Shown: piece after piece, positions 18,432 through 27,369 of the stretch
How the letters are laid out: every line of letters starts with the position of its first letter
How positions within the stretch are numbered: the stretch's first letter is position 1
Source: an uncultured Opitutaceae bacterium
GTDB lineage: Bacteria; Verrucomicrobiota; Verrucomicrobiia; Opitutales; Opitutaceae
Reading direction: 5' to 3'
Assembly: GCA_903916755.1 (NCBI GenBank)
Contig: CAIWXW010000114.1
Coordinates: 1-62,606 of the forward strand
Length of the DNA: 62,606 bases
Notes under the pieces: generated by a model
The model's input: only the letters and a program-made list of their open reading frames with translations
What the model was told of the DNA's origin: nothing
The model's database searches: none
Made by a program: the position numbers and the translations under genes

Positions 18432-18692
18432 TTAGGACGCGACGACGGGGGCCGTCACGACGGACACCTTGCGGTGCGCCTTGTCGTACTTGACGGTGCC
18501 GTCCGTGAGGGCGAACAGCGTCCAATCCCGGCCCACGCCGACATTCTTGCCCGGGTGCAGCTTGGTGCCGCGCTGACGAACGATGATGTTGCCGGCGATG
18601 ACGGTCTCGCCGCCATAGGCCTTGATGCCAAGCCGCTTGGAGTGGCTGTCGCGGCCGTTGGTGGAAGTGCCCTGACCTTTCTTGTGCGCCAT
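18432..18692 (-). CDS. rpmA: 50S ribosomal protein L27
   Basis: An 86-residue ribosomal protein at the peptidyl-transferase centre. The N terminus [16 protein letters not shown] is the mature form, without the cleavable N-terminal extension of Firmicutes. [22 protein letters not shown] is split over the canonical core. It follows rplU by 12 bp on the same strand, the universal rplU-rpmA pair. Obg (obgE), which often follows, is absent here. Confidence 0.96.
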   Translation of the reverse strand: MAHKKGQGTSTNGRDSHSKRLGIKAYGGETVIAGNIIVRQRGTKLHPGKNVGVGRDWTLFALTDGTVKYDKAHRKVSVVTAPVVAS

Positions 18693-18704
18693 GAGAGTGG
18701 TTCC

Positions 18705-19019
18705 TTAGACGGTGATCGATTCGATCTTGATGACGGAGAGTTCCTGGCGGTGGCCCTGCTTGCGCTCGTAGCCCTTCCGCTTCTTCTTCTTGAAGACGAT
18801 CACCTTGTCGCCGCGGCGATTCTCCAGGATCTTGGCCGAGACGGAAGCGCCCGCCAGGAGCGGCTTGCCGACCTGGAAGGAGGCGCCCTCGCCGGCGGCG
18901 AGCACGTCCTTGAGCTCAACGGTGCCACCCGCTTCCGTGTTCGGATAACGGTTCACAATGAGGACATCGCCCTCAGTAACGTTGAATTGCTGGCCCTGGG
19001 TTTTGATCGTCGCCTTCAT
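18705..19019 (-). CDS. rplU: 50S ribosomal protein L21
   Basis: A 104-residue large-subunit protein. I start at the ATG at 19019 ([12 protein letters not shown]), the family-typical N terminus; an upstream in-frame start at 19094 would add 25 unsupported residues. Hallmarks are the early [13 protein letters not shown] and the basic [16 protein letters not shown] near the C terminus. The upstream leader is pyrimidine-rich and shows no Shine-Dalgarno sequence. Its promoter must lie in 19020-19097, downstream of the pfkB terminator. Confidence 0.95.
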   Translation of the reverse strand: MKATIKTQGQQFNVTEGDVLIVNRYPNTEAGGTVELKDVLAAGEGASFQVGKPLLAGASVSAKILENRRGDKVIVFKKKKRKGYERKQGHRQELSVIKIESITV

Positions 19020-19097
19020 GAATAAAAGGAAGAAAGAATCATTTAAGGGCCCCTGATGGCAAGGAAGAACTTGCAGAAGTCGCATCCGCGCCATCCG

Positions 19098-19127
19098 AAA
19101 AACCCGGGCGGCCGGGCGCGGCCGCCC
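19098..19127 (-). terminator. Rho-independent terminator of the PfkB-family gene
   Basis: On the minus strand a perfect 9-bp stem GGGCGGCCG / CGGCCGCCC with a 4-nt loop is followed by GGG and a run of five T. It sits 23 bp after the PfkB-family stop and before rplU, so it insulates the ribosomal pair. Confidence 0.85.
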
Positions 19128-19149
19128 TGTTTCCCATCAAATTGCGGCC

Positions 19150-20040
19150 CTAGGGGTTGAGAACGCGCGCGGCATGGGCAGCCGCCGCGGGCAGCGCCGC
19201 CGCCACCGCCGCCCGCAGCGACTGACCCCGGCGCCAGCGCGCCTCCAGGATGCAGCCCAGGAGCACGTCGCCTGATCCGGTCGCGGAAACTTCGCGAACA
19301 ACCGGAGGCAGCAGGCGCTCCGCGGGGGCGCCGCTCTCGCGGAGCCAGACCGGGCCCGGACCGTCCGTGACGACCCAGGCCCGCGGACCGCCGGCGCCGG
19401 AAATCGCCGAGAGGCGCGCGCCGACCTCGCTGCGGTTCGGTCCCGGCGGAAACAGCCCGTCAAATTCCGTGAGGTTGATCTTCACCAGGGCGAGCGGGCG
19501 GGCGGCCAGCCATGCGAGCGGCGGCCCGTAGGTGTCGGCCACGAGGGGGCCGCGCGCGAGCCAGCGCTCGAGCGCGGCCCTCAGGCAGTCGAAGGCGGGA
19601 TCGTCCCAGCCGGGGATGCTGCCGCAGAGGGCCAGGACGCCCGACGGCTGCGCGTCGAGAAACTCCGCGCACATCCGCACCGCGGTCGCGCCGGGGGCCG
19701 CATCCGGGCCGAGGAAGGTGGTCTCGCCGCCCGGCCCACCGCGCACCACCGTGCCCGCGCGCGTGGGATGCTCCGCTTCGAACGCATGGAACGGCAAGGC
19801 CTCCTCCAGCAGGCGGGAGGTGCATTCCTCGCCGGTGGCGCCGCCGGCGAAGCAAAGGGCGAGGGTCGGTGCCCCCAGCTGCTGCAGCCGCCGCGACACG
19901 TTGATCCCCTTGCCGCCCACCTGGAATGACTCGAGGCGCGCGCGCTGGGTCCGGCCGGGCGACCAATCCGCGAAAGTCAGCGTCCGCTCGGCCAGCAGGT
20001 TGCCCGTGAAGGTGTAGAAAGGTGCCGGGGTTGCATTCAC
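19150..20040 (-). CDS. PfkB-family sugar (phosphate) kinase, 1-phosphofructokinase-like
   Basis: A ribokinase-fold kinase of about 296 residues. The sugar-binding VGGKGINVSRRL motif (GGKGxN) and the ATP/anion-hole VSATGSGDVLLG with the catalytic Asp are intact, and the layout matches 1-phosphofructokinase/tagatose-6-phosphate kinase rather than ribokinase. I take the GTG at 20040 because the preceding 18 codons have no family counterpart; an ATG at 20094 is the alternative and would overlap the divergent glycosylase gene. There is no PTS gene nearby, so the substrate is open. Followed by a strong terminator. Confidence 0.8.
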   Translation of the reverse strand: MNATPAPFYTFTGNLLAERTLTFADWSPGRTQRARLESFQVGGKGINVSRRLQQLGAPTLALCFAGGATGEECTSRLLEEALPFHAFEAEHPTRAGTVVRGGPGGETTFLGPDAAPGATAVRMCAEFLDAQPSGVLALCGSIPGWDDPAFDCLRAALERWLARGPLVADTYGPPLAWLAARPLALVKINLTEFDGLFPPGPNRSEVGARLSAISGAGGPRAWVVTDGPGPVWLRESGAPAERLLPPVVREVSATGSGDVLLGCILEARWRRGQSLRAAVAAALPAAAAHAARVLNP

Positions 20041-20066
20041 GCGGATTCTGGGCTCATGAAACGGGG

Positions 20067-20648
20067 ATGGGACGCAGAGTCCAAACGAAAGCATGGGGCG
20101 GCCGGAACACGGTGGCGCTGGCCCGCGGTCTCCTCGGCCGCCGACTCGTGCGCGTCTGGCCGGACGGGCGGCGGCAGGCCTGGCGGATCACGGAGGTCGA
20201 GGCCTACCACGGCGAGAGCGACCTCGCCTGCCACGCCAGCAAGGGCCGGACGAAGCGGACGGACGTCCTCTATCGCGCCGGCGGCGTATGGTATGTCTAC
20301 CTCTGCTACGGGATCCACGAAATGCTGAACCTCGTCGTCGGGCCGCCCGGGCATCCCGCCGCCGTCCTCATCCGCGGCCTGGAGGGGATTGCCGGGCCCG
20401 GGCGGGTGACCCGCGCCCTGGATATCGGCCGTGCGCTCAACGGTCTTCCCGCGAACCGCGCTTCCGGCCTGTGGATTGAGGCTGGCGGCGCGCCGGTGCC
20501 GCGCCGGGACATCCGGGCTTCCCCCCGGATTGGCGTGGACTACGCCGGGCCCATCTGGTCGCTCAAGCCCTGGCGGTTCACCTGGGCGCCGCCTATTTCG
20601 CCGGCGGCGTGTAGCGCGCCAGCGTCGCGACGCCGGAGCCAAAGTTGA
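20067..20648 (+). CDS. DNA-3-methyladenine glycosylase, AAG/MPG family
   Basis: A monofunctional base-excision glycosylase of about 193 residues that removes alkylated purines. Family signatures are LARGLLGRRLVR, the catalytic Glu in ITEVEAYHGESDLACHA, and the minor-groove intercalation segment GGVWYVYLCYGIHEMLN, followed by AVLIRGLEG. The ATG at 20067 gives a good N terminus; an upstream in-frame start at 20022 is possible. The last ~18 residues run 56 bp into the convergent DUF3108 gene, beyond the normal AAG end at WRF, so that tail is probably tolerated overlap. It lies only 26 bp from the divergent PfkB-family start. First member of a repair-gene island. Confidence 0.92.
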   Translation: MGRRVQTKAWGGRNTVALARGLLGRRLVRVWPDGRRQAWRITEVEAYHGESDLACHASKGRTKRTDVLYRAGGVWYVYLCYGIHEMLNLVVGPPGHPAAVLIRGLEGIAGPGRVTRALDIGRALNGLPANRASGLWIEAGGAPVPRRDIRASPRIGVDYAGPIWSLKPWRFTWAPPISPAACSAPASRRRSQS

Positions 20649-21360
20649 ACTGGACCTCGAACTGCACGGGCAGCCGGCGGCTGTCCTGCGAGACCCACAC
20701 CCGGACGGTCGAGCCGCGCTTGAACATGCCCTTGGGGGGCGTCTCCTCCATGCGCGGCTCGAGGAGGAGCGTATTGAAGGTCCCGAAGGAAGTCTCCACC
20801 TCCTCGTAGCGCACGGCATGGATCGTCAGCTGATAGAACTCGTCGTCAAACAGGACGAGGGCGTCCCGCTTCTGGCCGGGTTTCAGGTTCCAGGTCCGGG
20901 CCGCGAGGAGGCAGGTGATCAGGTCGGTCGGATCGCCCGCCGGCATCGGCAGGGAGCGCAGCGCGGCCGGCGCGTTGGTGTAGTCGGCGGTCCGCCGGGC
21001 ATAGTCGAAGGCCACGGTGTGCGCCTGATGGCGCGAGCGGGTGTTGCTGGTTTCGCCGAGCCAGATCAGCCGGCCATCCCCGGCATCGTACAGCGATTCC
21101 GAGCGCGCGTCGAAGGGCAGGATGAGCCGGGCCAGCCCGCGGGTCTCGGTCGTGCTGACGATCCGCAGCTGCCGGCGCCCGGCCGCATCGACCGCCGACT
21201 GCGCGGTGATCGTGATCCGCCCCGCGCCGGGGATCACGATCCAGGAGACGTGGTAGACCAGCGCCTCGCCGGCGCCGAGCGCCAGGGTCGGCGCCGCCCG
21301 CACGGTGCCGGCCAGGCCGGCCAGGCCGGCCAGGATGAGAAAGAGGGGGGCAAACTTCAT
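20593..21360 (-). CDS. DUF3108 periplasmic protein
   Basis: A 255-residue exported protein with a signal peptide (MKFAPLFLILAGLAGLAGTVRA, cleavage after VRA); the LAGLAG stretch is encoded by a short GGCCAGGCC tandem repeat. The mature domain is DUF3108: GEALVYHVSWIVIPGAG near its start, SESLYDAGDG, and the VWVSQDSRRLPVQFEVQFNFG C-terminal strand pair. Function unknown; members are thought to be beta-rich periplasmic proteins. The start overlaps pdeM by 4 bp, so it is translated in the same leftward run as the ligase-associated repair genes, although repair involvement is not implied by its export. Confidence 0.85.
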   Translation of the reverse strand: MKFAPLFLILAGLAGLAGTVRAAPTLALGAGEALVYHVSWIVIPGAGRITITAQSAVDAAGRRQLRIVSTTETRGLARLILPFDARSESLYDAGDGRLIWLGETSNTRSRHQAHTVAFDYARRTADYTNAPAALRSLPMPAGDPTDLITCLLAARTWNLKPGQKRDALVLFDDEFYQLTIHAVRYEEVETSFGTFNTLLLEPRMEETPPKGMFKRGSTVRVWVSQDSRRLPVQFEVQFNFGSGVATLARYTPPAK

Positions 21361-22019
21361 GCGGAGGCTGAAAGAGGGGAGATTTGGGCGCGGGAAAGCG
21401 AGAAGATGCGGCGGGGCGCGACGGCCCAGAGGGTCTCGTCGTCCGCCAGCTGCCGGTTCCAGGGCGCGCCCGCCGCCCAGGGCGAAAAGGCGGGAAGGAT
21501 CAGGCGGCGGCCCGAGGCGACCAGCGCCGGCAGCTTGAGCCGCGTGCCGGCCCCGTCGCTCCAGGCCAGGGCGGGGTGATGGTGGCCGATGATCTCGATC
21601 GCGCCGGCGGGCGCGGCGAGGCTCGCGTCGCCATGGTGAAACCAGAACCGCCCGCGGTGCTCGCTCCGCTTCGCCGCCCGCGCCCAGCGCAGGTCATGGT
21701 TGCCGGCCAGGATCGTCACCGGCACGGAGGCGTGCCGCAGGAAGGCCTCCGCCGCGGTCTGCCCGTGGAGCGTATGCAGCGAATCCCCGAGCCACAGCAG
21801 CTCCCGCGGCGCATAGTCGCGGATCAGCTCCTGCAGGCGCGTGGCAATCTCGTCGTCGCCCCACAGGGGCAGGAGGTTGCCGCGGGCGCGGTGGCTCTCC
21901 GCATACCCCCAGTGGAGGTCGGCGACCGCCAGCAGCCCCGCCTCCGGCAGCCAGAGCGCGAGCCGCCCGTCCAGCCAGAGGTCAGGCTGGATCTCGGCGC
22001 GGGGCGGCAGCGATGCCAT
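21357..22019 (-). CDS. pdeM: Ligase-associated DNA damage response endonuclease PdeM
   Basis: A 220-residue calcineurin-like metallophosphoesterase with all metal motifs: VADLHWG, GDSLH, AGNHD, HGD and GHHHP. The DLHWG form and the position after a DEXH helicase and an ATP-dependent ligase identify the ligase-associated Mn-dependent DNA nuclease/phosphodiesterase. Its start lies 38 bp inside the helicase gene, and its stop overlaps the DUF3108 start by 4 bp. Works with helicase, exonuclease and ligase in a repair pathway whose lesion is not settled. Confidence 0.93.
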   Translation of the reverse strand: MASLPPRAEIQPDLWLDGRLALWLPEAGLLAVADLHWGYAESHRARGNLLPLWGDDEIATRLQELIRDYAPRELLWLGDSLHTLHGQTAAEAFLRHASVPVTILAGNHDLRWARAAKRSEHRGRFWFHHGDASLAAPAGAIEIIGHHHPALAWSDGAGTRLKLPALVASGRRLILPAFSPWAAGAPWNRQLADDETLWAVAPRRIFSLSRAQISPLSASA

Positions 22020-24582
22020 AGGTTTCGTGGTAGAGGCGCTCGATGGTCGTTTCCGGGTCCTCCAGCGTCATGGTTTCCTTAATCGTGCTCACAAAGATAC
22101 CAAAGGAGAAAGGACTGACCCGGGTTAGTTCCCGCCAATCCCAGGGCAGGGCGGCCACTTCATCCATAAACTCGAGGGCCCGCGGCAGGTCGAGGAAGCC
22201 CCGCGTCGCCTCGGAATAGGCCTCGGCCAGCAGGGGATGATCGGGCTCGTGCTCGCGCAGGACGTTGAAGATCACCTCCGAACTCCACTGCAGGGCCCGC
22301 GTCCCCCGCTCGCTGCCGCTCACCCGCCGCGGCACCATCAGCCCCGTCTGGGCCACCCCGCGGAACTGCCACTTCACGAGCGAGGCGCCGGCCAGGGCGA
22401 CCCGCAGCGCCTCTTCCGCCCCCGCCCGGGCGAAGAGCGGCCGCCACTCCTCGAGCGTCATCTCCTGGAAGGAGCGGACGGTGAGCAGGAAGCCGTAGTC
22501 GTCGATCGTGACCAGGGCATTCCCGCCCTTGGCCGCCTGGACCCGCTGGGCGATGATCCGCGACAGGGCGTCGTTGGCCGAGCGGCCAATCAGGGAATGG
22601 AAAAAATAATGCGTCAGCCCGCGCGCCCGGTGCCGCTCGACCAGGAAGAAGGCGCCGGTGGGAATGGACGAAAGCTCGGCCTGCAGGGCGAAGTGCTGGA
22701 TCAGCGCGTGCCCGTTGGCCGCCGACAGCCCGTAGGTTTCGGCCAGCCAGGCCACGGCGCGGGCGGCTTCCTCCGCGGACGCGGCGCGGCCCTGCGGAAG
22801 CAGCGCGGCCACCCCCCGCCGGAGCCGCACCACTTCCGCGGCGAGCCCGCTGGCCGGCGGCATCTTGTTGGCGTACCAGCGCGGCACGGTCGGCAGCGCG
22901 CCGTCAGCCGCGGCGACCTTGGCGGTCAGGAAGCGCGTCTCGATCAGGCGCACGCAGCGGCCGTTCAGGACGAAGATGTCGCCCGGGCGCAGGCCCTTCA
23001 TGAACGACTCCTCGACCTGCCCGAGCGGCCGACGGCCCAGCCGGACCGCCACCATGCTCTCGGTGGCGATCGTGCCCACGTTCTGGTAGAATTCCCGGGC
23101 CACCTTCGGCGCCGTCAGGGCCAGGCAGCCGCGTTCGTCCACCCGGACCTTGCCGAAGATGTTCTGATACGCCTGCTCGAGCGCCCGTCCGCCGCCGGCC
23201 AGGTAGCGCAGCACGCGGTCGAACTCCGCCCGGGCCAGGGCGCGGAACGGATAGCTGCGCCGAACCAGCGAGAAGGCCTCGTCCGGCGTCACGCTGCCGA
23301 AGATGGCGAGGCCGACCAGGTGCTGCGCCAGGACATCGGCCGGGTTTTCGCTGAAGGCCACCGGCTCGAGTTCGCGCCGCTCCATCATCCGCGCCGTGAC
23401 CGCGCACTCCGCCAGATCGTTGATGTTGCTCGCGACCAGCACGCCATGGCTGGTGCGCCCCATGGAGTGGCCCGAGCGGCCCAGCCGCTGGAGCGCCCGC
23501 GCGACGCCCTTGGGCGCCGACACCATGACGACCGTGTCGATCGCCCCGATGTCGATGCCCATCTCGAGCGAGGTGGAGCAGACGACCGCCCGCAGCTCCC
23601 CGCGCTTCAGCCGGTCCTCCACCGCGAGCCGGACCGCGCGGTCCAGCGATGCGTGGTGCACCTCGATCTTGGCCGCCAGTTTCGGCAGGAGCTGTTTCAG
23701 GCGCAGCCCGATGCTCTCGGCGCCGCTGCGCGTGTTCGTGAAGATGAGGGTCGTGCGCTTGGTGAGCAGCAGGTCGCCGAGCTCGCGCAGGACGCGGGTG
23801 GCGGTGTAGCCGGCGGGCGGATAGGCCTTCGCCCGCAGGGGCGAAAAGACCTCGATCCGCGCCGGCCGCGCCTGGCCCACCTCGGCCAGGCCGCAGGGCC
23901 GGCCCGGCCCCACCAGGAATTCGGCCATGGCGGCAAGCGGCGAGACGGTGGCCGAGAGGCCGATCCGCACGAGCCCGCCGGCCGACACCTCCTCCAGCCG
24001 CTCCGCCGCCACCATGAGCAGGGCCCCCCGCTTGTTGGCGGCGAGCGCGTGCAGTTCGTCGACCACCAGGAAGCGCACGGACCGGAACGCCGGAATCCAG
24101 GCCGGCTGGCTCAGCAGCAGGGTCAGCGTCTCCGGTGTGGTGACCAGAATCGACGGCGGCTTCCGTTTCTGGGCCGCGCGCTCCGCCTGGGTCGTGTCCC
24201 CGGTCCGGGCCCCGATCCGCAGCCAGTCCCACCCGAGCTCGCGCACGGGCTCGTGCAGGTTCTTCTGCAGGTCGTAGGCGAGGGCGCGCAGCGGCGAGAC
24301 ATACACCGCGGTGATGCCGGGGATCGGGGCCGGCCCCGGCGCGGGCGCCCGGCGGGCCCGCGCGAGGTGGTCGAAGATACCCAGGAAGGCGGCGAGCGTC
24401 TTGCCGCTGCCGGTCGGGGAGGACAGCAGGACGGACCGGCCGGCCAGGATTTCCGGGATCGCCCGCAGCTGCGCGGGGGCAAATTGGCCAAATCGCCGAC
24501 GGCACCAGCCGGCGAGCTCCGGGTCGAGCGCCGCGGCCAGCGCCCGCTGCGAAGCCGCGCCCTTAACCGGTGAGAGCAGCAT
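21982..24582 (-). CDS. Ligase-associated DEXH-box DNA helicase (Lhr-core type)
   Basis: A superfamily-2 3'-5' DNA helicase of about 866 residues. Motifs seen: Q-motif region FGQFAPAQL, Walker A SSPTGSGKTLAAF, VSPLRALAYDL, TTPETL, DELHALAANKRG (DELH box), GLSATVSP, and in domain 2 CSTSLEMGIDIGAID and QRLGRSGHSMG. The family-specific C-terminal Lhr winged-helix/core domain follows (HALIQHFALQAELSS region). I take the ATG at 24582; one at 24594 is equally possible. It begins inside the exonuclease-ligase gene (20-bp overlap) and overlaps pdeM by 38 bp, showing tight coupling of the module. Confidence 0.93.
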   Translation of the reverse strand: MLLSPVKGAASQRALAAALDPELAGWCRRRFGQFAPAQLRAIPEILAGRSVLLSSPTGSGKTLAAFLGIFDHLARARRAPAPGPAPIPGITAVYVSPLRALAYDLQKNLHEPVRELGWDWLRIGARTGDTTQAERAAQKRKPPSILVTTPETLTLLLSQPAWIPAFRSVRFLVVDELHALAANKRGALLMVAAERLEEVSAGGLVRIGLSATVSPLAAMAEFLVGPGRPCGLAEVGQARPARIEVFSPLRAKAYPPAGYTATRVLRELGDLLLTKRTTLIFTNTRSGAESIGLRLKQLLPKLAAKIEVHHASLDRAVRLAVEDRLKRGELRAVVCSTSLEMGIDIGAIDTVVMVSAPKGVARALQRLGRSGHSMGRTSHGVLVASNINDLAECAVTARMMERRELEPVAFSENPADVLAQHLVGLAIFGSVTPDEAFSLVRRSYPFRALARAEFDRVLRYLAGGGRALEQAYQNIFGKVRVDERGCLALTAPKVAREFYQNVGTIATESMVAVRLGRRPLGQVEESFMKGLRPGDIFVLNGRCVRLIETRFLTAKVAAADGALPTVPRWYANKMPPASGLAAEVVRLRRGVAALLPQGRAASAEEAARAVAWLAETYGLSAANGHALIQHFALQAELSSIPTGAFFLVERHRARGLTHYFFHSLIGRSANDALSRIIAQRVQAAKGGNALVTIDDYGFLLTVRSFQEMTLEEWRPLFARAGAEEALRVALAGASLVKWQFRGVAQTGLMVPRRVSGSERGTRALQWSSEVIFNVLREHEPDHPLLAEAYSEATRGFLDLPRALEFMDEVAALPWDWRELTRVSPFSFGIFVSTIKETMTLEDPETTIERLYHETYGIAAAPRRDPA

Positions 24583-27295
24583 GGGCGAAGGCATTGGCGC
24601 CGGCGAGCCGGCGGCAGGTTTCCAGGGTGTCGATCTCGCGCGGGGTCTTGTCGGGGCGGAGGCGGGCGATCCGGGGAAACCGCAGGGCGAAGCCGCTCTG
24701 ATGGCGGGTGCTGGGCTGGATTGAATCGAAGGCCACCTCCAGCACGACATCCGGTACCACGGACCGGTAGCGCCCTTTCTCCTCCAGGGTGTGCTCGAGA
24801 AAATGCTGGGTGAGCCGCGCGATCTCCACGTCGGTCAGGCCGGAGTAGGCCTTGCCGACCGTGAGGAGCCGGTCGTGCTCCAGGTCGCGGATCGCAAACG
24901 TGTAGTCGCTCAGCACGTCGCGCCGCTTGCCATGGCCGTATTCCACCCCCACCACGACCACGTCCAGGGTGGCGTAGGCCTTCTTGAGCTTGAGCCAGGC
25001 CAGGCCCCGCCGGCCCGGGGTATAGGCGCTGCGCGGATCCTTGGCCATCAAGCCCTCGTTGCCGCGCGCCCGGGCCTGGAGGAAGGCCGCCTCAATTTCC
25101 GCCGCGGTCGTCGCCTGCTGGAGGGGGGCGAGCGCGATCGCCGGACGCCGGAGGCGGCCGGGCGCGGTCAGCAGGTCGGCCAGAAGCCGCCGCCGGTCGG
25201 CCAGCGGCTCGTGCAGGAGGACCCGGCCGTCCCTCCACAACAGATCATAGGCGGAGATCGAGACCGGAATCTCGGCCCCCAGGAAGAAGTCGTCACCCTG
25301 CCGCCCGAGCCGCTTCTGCAGCTCGGCGAACGGCAGCGCGCGGCCGTCCTTCCAGGCCAGGAGCTCGCCATCGAGGATGAAGTCGCCCGGCAGCGCCCGC
25401 GCGACCTCGGCCAGGTCCGGGAACTGCCGCGTGATCCGGTGCAGGTCGCGCGAGTAGAGCTCGACCCGCTCCCCGGCCTTGTGCAGCTGGCAGCGGATCC
25501 CGTCGTATTTCTCCTCCAGCCAGACCGGCGGCGGGAGCCGCTCCAGGATGGCGCCGGCCGTGGGCTCAGGGCTCGCCAGCATGAACTGCAGCGGATGAAA
25601 GACCTTGAGCTGGATGTCCGCCAGCCCGCCCGCGCGCGCCGCCCGGCTGACCGCCGCCATGTCGCCGCTCAGCATGTTGGCCGACCGCACCTCCTCCAGC
25701 GGACAACCCGCCGCCGCCGCGACCGCCTCCTCGACCAACCCTTCCTTCAGGCCGATCCGCAGCTCGCCGGTGATGATCTTGACCAGGTACTTGGCCTCCA
25801 GGGCCGAAAGCGCGGCGAGGCGCGCCTCCATCCGCTCCAGCTTGGCCACGGGGCCCCGCGCCGCCGCCAGCTCCGCGAAGAACGCGGCCAGTTCGCCCAG
25901 GGCGAGGGCCCGCGGTTCCGTGCGCCCCTGCAGGAGCGCCTCGGCGGTGTCCCCGCTGTCGGCAAAGCGCCGGTAGGTGGCGCGGTACTCCGCCTCGGAG
26001 CGGCCGGCCACCGCCAGGACCGCGCGCTTCAGGACGGACCAACCGAGCTGGAGCGTCCGCTCGTCCGATTGGGGAAAGGCGCGCGCGGTGAAGAAGAGCG
26101 CGGCCAGCCCCGCCGCCCCGGGATCGATCCCCTCGAAATAGTCGCGCAGGAGGGCGATCTTCTCGAGCTTCCTGGGCGTGGCGCGAATCCGCTCCGCCAC
26201 CTGGGCGAACTGCGCAAACCCCGTCGCCCCCGGGGCCGGCGCGTCCTCCTTCGAGGGCGCGGGCGGCGGGAGCGCCACCCCGGGCACCGGCCCTGCGACC
26301 CGGACGCTCGACGGCAAGTCCCACTCGAGCTGGTTGTCCTGGCCGATGGCCCACGCTTCGACCCCGCGCTCGCGCAGCGTCCGCGCAAATTCGACCGCGA
26401 ACCCATGGAGCGTCAGCACGCGTTTCGGCTGCACCAATTCCACGAAGCGCAGCAGTTCCCCGAAGTCCGCATGATCGGACAGCGGGAAGGCCGCCTGGCA
26501 CTGGTAGCGGTAGATGGCCCCCGGATCGAGGGCCCACCCGGTGATCACCGCCGTTCGCGGCGCCGGGATCTTCCGCCGGAACGCGGAGGCGGCCGACTGG
26601 GGCGGACAGATGACGACGTGACCCGGCAGTTCCGGGACCGAGAATTCCCGGTAAGGCGGAAACACCACACCGAACTCCTCGTACACCCGGGTCAGGCGCA
26701 GGGTCTGGGGGTGAAGCATCACCGGCAGCCCGGCGGCGGCCAGGCCCTGCAGCAGCTCCTGGCTCTTGCCCAGGCTGTAGCCGAACAGGACCGGTGTCTC
26801 CCCCTGATCGATCGCCTCGTGGCAGAAGCGGGCGATGTCCGCCAGGACCCGCGCCGCCGGCGGGAAGAGGTAGTGCGGCTTGCCGTAGGTCGTCTCCATG
26901 ATGACGACATCCGCCCGCGGGGTCGCGCAGGTCTCGGCCGAGTGGCTCGGGCGCAGCTTGAAGTCTCCCGTGTAAAGCAGCTTCCCGTGCTCGGGATGGG
27001 CGAGGAGCGATTGCGCCGATCCCCGGATGTGCCCGGCGGGATGGAGCGTGACGGTGGTCTCCGCGGTCAGCTGCTCGGTCTGGCCAAAGGGCAGCACGTG
27101 CTCGATGCGCTCCAGCGGCAGCCGGGCCCGCATCAACCGCGCGGTATCGGCCGAACAGAGGATCTCCCGGTGCGCCGCGATGTGGTCGAAATGGGCGTGC
27201 GAGACGAATGAGCGCTCGACCGGAAAATGCGCGTCGAGCCACCAGCCGACCTGCGGCAGCCAGACCCCGTTGCGGTATTCGACCTCCCATGCCAT
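24563..27295 (-). CDS. Fused ligase-associated DNA exonuclease and ATP-dependent DNA ligase
   Basis: One 910-residue polypeptide joins two enzymes that are separate neighbours in many bacteria. Residues 1-~330 are a metallo-beta-lactamase/beta-CASP nuclease (SNM1/Pso2-like): HAHFDH at 33-38, HPAGHIRGSAQ at 85-95, YTGDF at 108-112, SDHADF at 273-278. After a Pro/Ala linker (~340-358) come the ligase DNA-binding domain (~360-560) and the adenylation domain with motif I EEKYDGIR (nucleophile Lys596), the DGELLAW motif, and the OB domain with the LKLKKAY motif V. The ATG at 27295 is unambiguous. Expected to trim and seal strand breaks with the helicase and PdeM encoded downstream. Confidence 0.93.
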   Translation of the reverse strand: MAWEVEYRNGVWLPQVGWWLDAHFPVERSFVSHAHFDHIAAHREILCSADTARLMRARLPLERIEHVLPFGQTEQLTAETTVTLHPAGHIRGSAQSLLAHPEHGKLLYTGDFKLRPSHSAETCATPRADVVIMETTYGKPHYLFPPAARVLADIARFCHEAIDQGETPVLFGYSLGKSQELLQGLAAAGLPVMLHPQTLRLTRVYEEFGVVFPPYREFSVPELPGHVVICPPQSAASAFRRKIPAPRTAVITGWALDPGAIYRYQCQAAFPLSDHADFGELLRFVELVQPKRVLTLHGFAVEFARTLRERGVEAWAIGQDNQLEWDLPSSVRVAGPVPGVALPPPAPSKEDAPAPGATGFAQFAQVAERIRATPRKLEKIALLRDYFEGIDPGAAGLAALFFTARAFPQSDERTLQLGWSVLKRAVLAVAGRSEAEYRATYRRFADSGDTAEALLQGRTEPRALALGELAAFFAELAAARGPVAKLERMEARLAALSALEAKYLVKIITGELRIGLKEGLVEEAVAAAAGCPLEEVRSANMLSGDMAAVSRAARAGGLADIQLKVFHPLQFMLASPEPTAGAILERLPPPVWLEEKYDGIRCQLHKAGERVELYSRDLHRITRQFPDLAEVARALPGDFILDGELLAWKDGRALPFAELQKRLGRQGDDFFLGAEIPVSISAYDLLWRDGRVLLHEPLADRRRLLADLLTAPGRLRRPAIALAPLQQATTAAEIEAAFLQARARGNEGLMAKDPRSAYTPGRRGLAWLKLKKAYATLDVVVVGVEYGHGKRRDVLSDYTFAIRDLEHDRLLTVGKAYSGLTDVEIARLTQHFLEHTLEEKGRYRSVVPDVVLEVAFDSIQPSTRHQSGFALRFPRIARLRPDKTPREIDTLETCRRLAGANAFAHAALTG

Positions 27296-27369
27296 GGAAC
27301 CTCACACCCTACCGCGATTCCGCGCCGCTTCAAGCGGCCGCGGCGCCAGGGCGACTCACCAACCCAGGG

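Noticed and set aside
21308-21335. GGCCAGGCC tandem repeat
   Set aside because: It simply encodes the LAGLAG stretch of the DUF3108 signal peptide.
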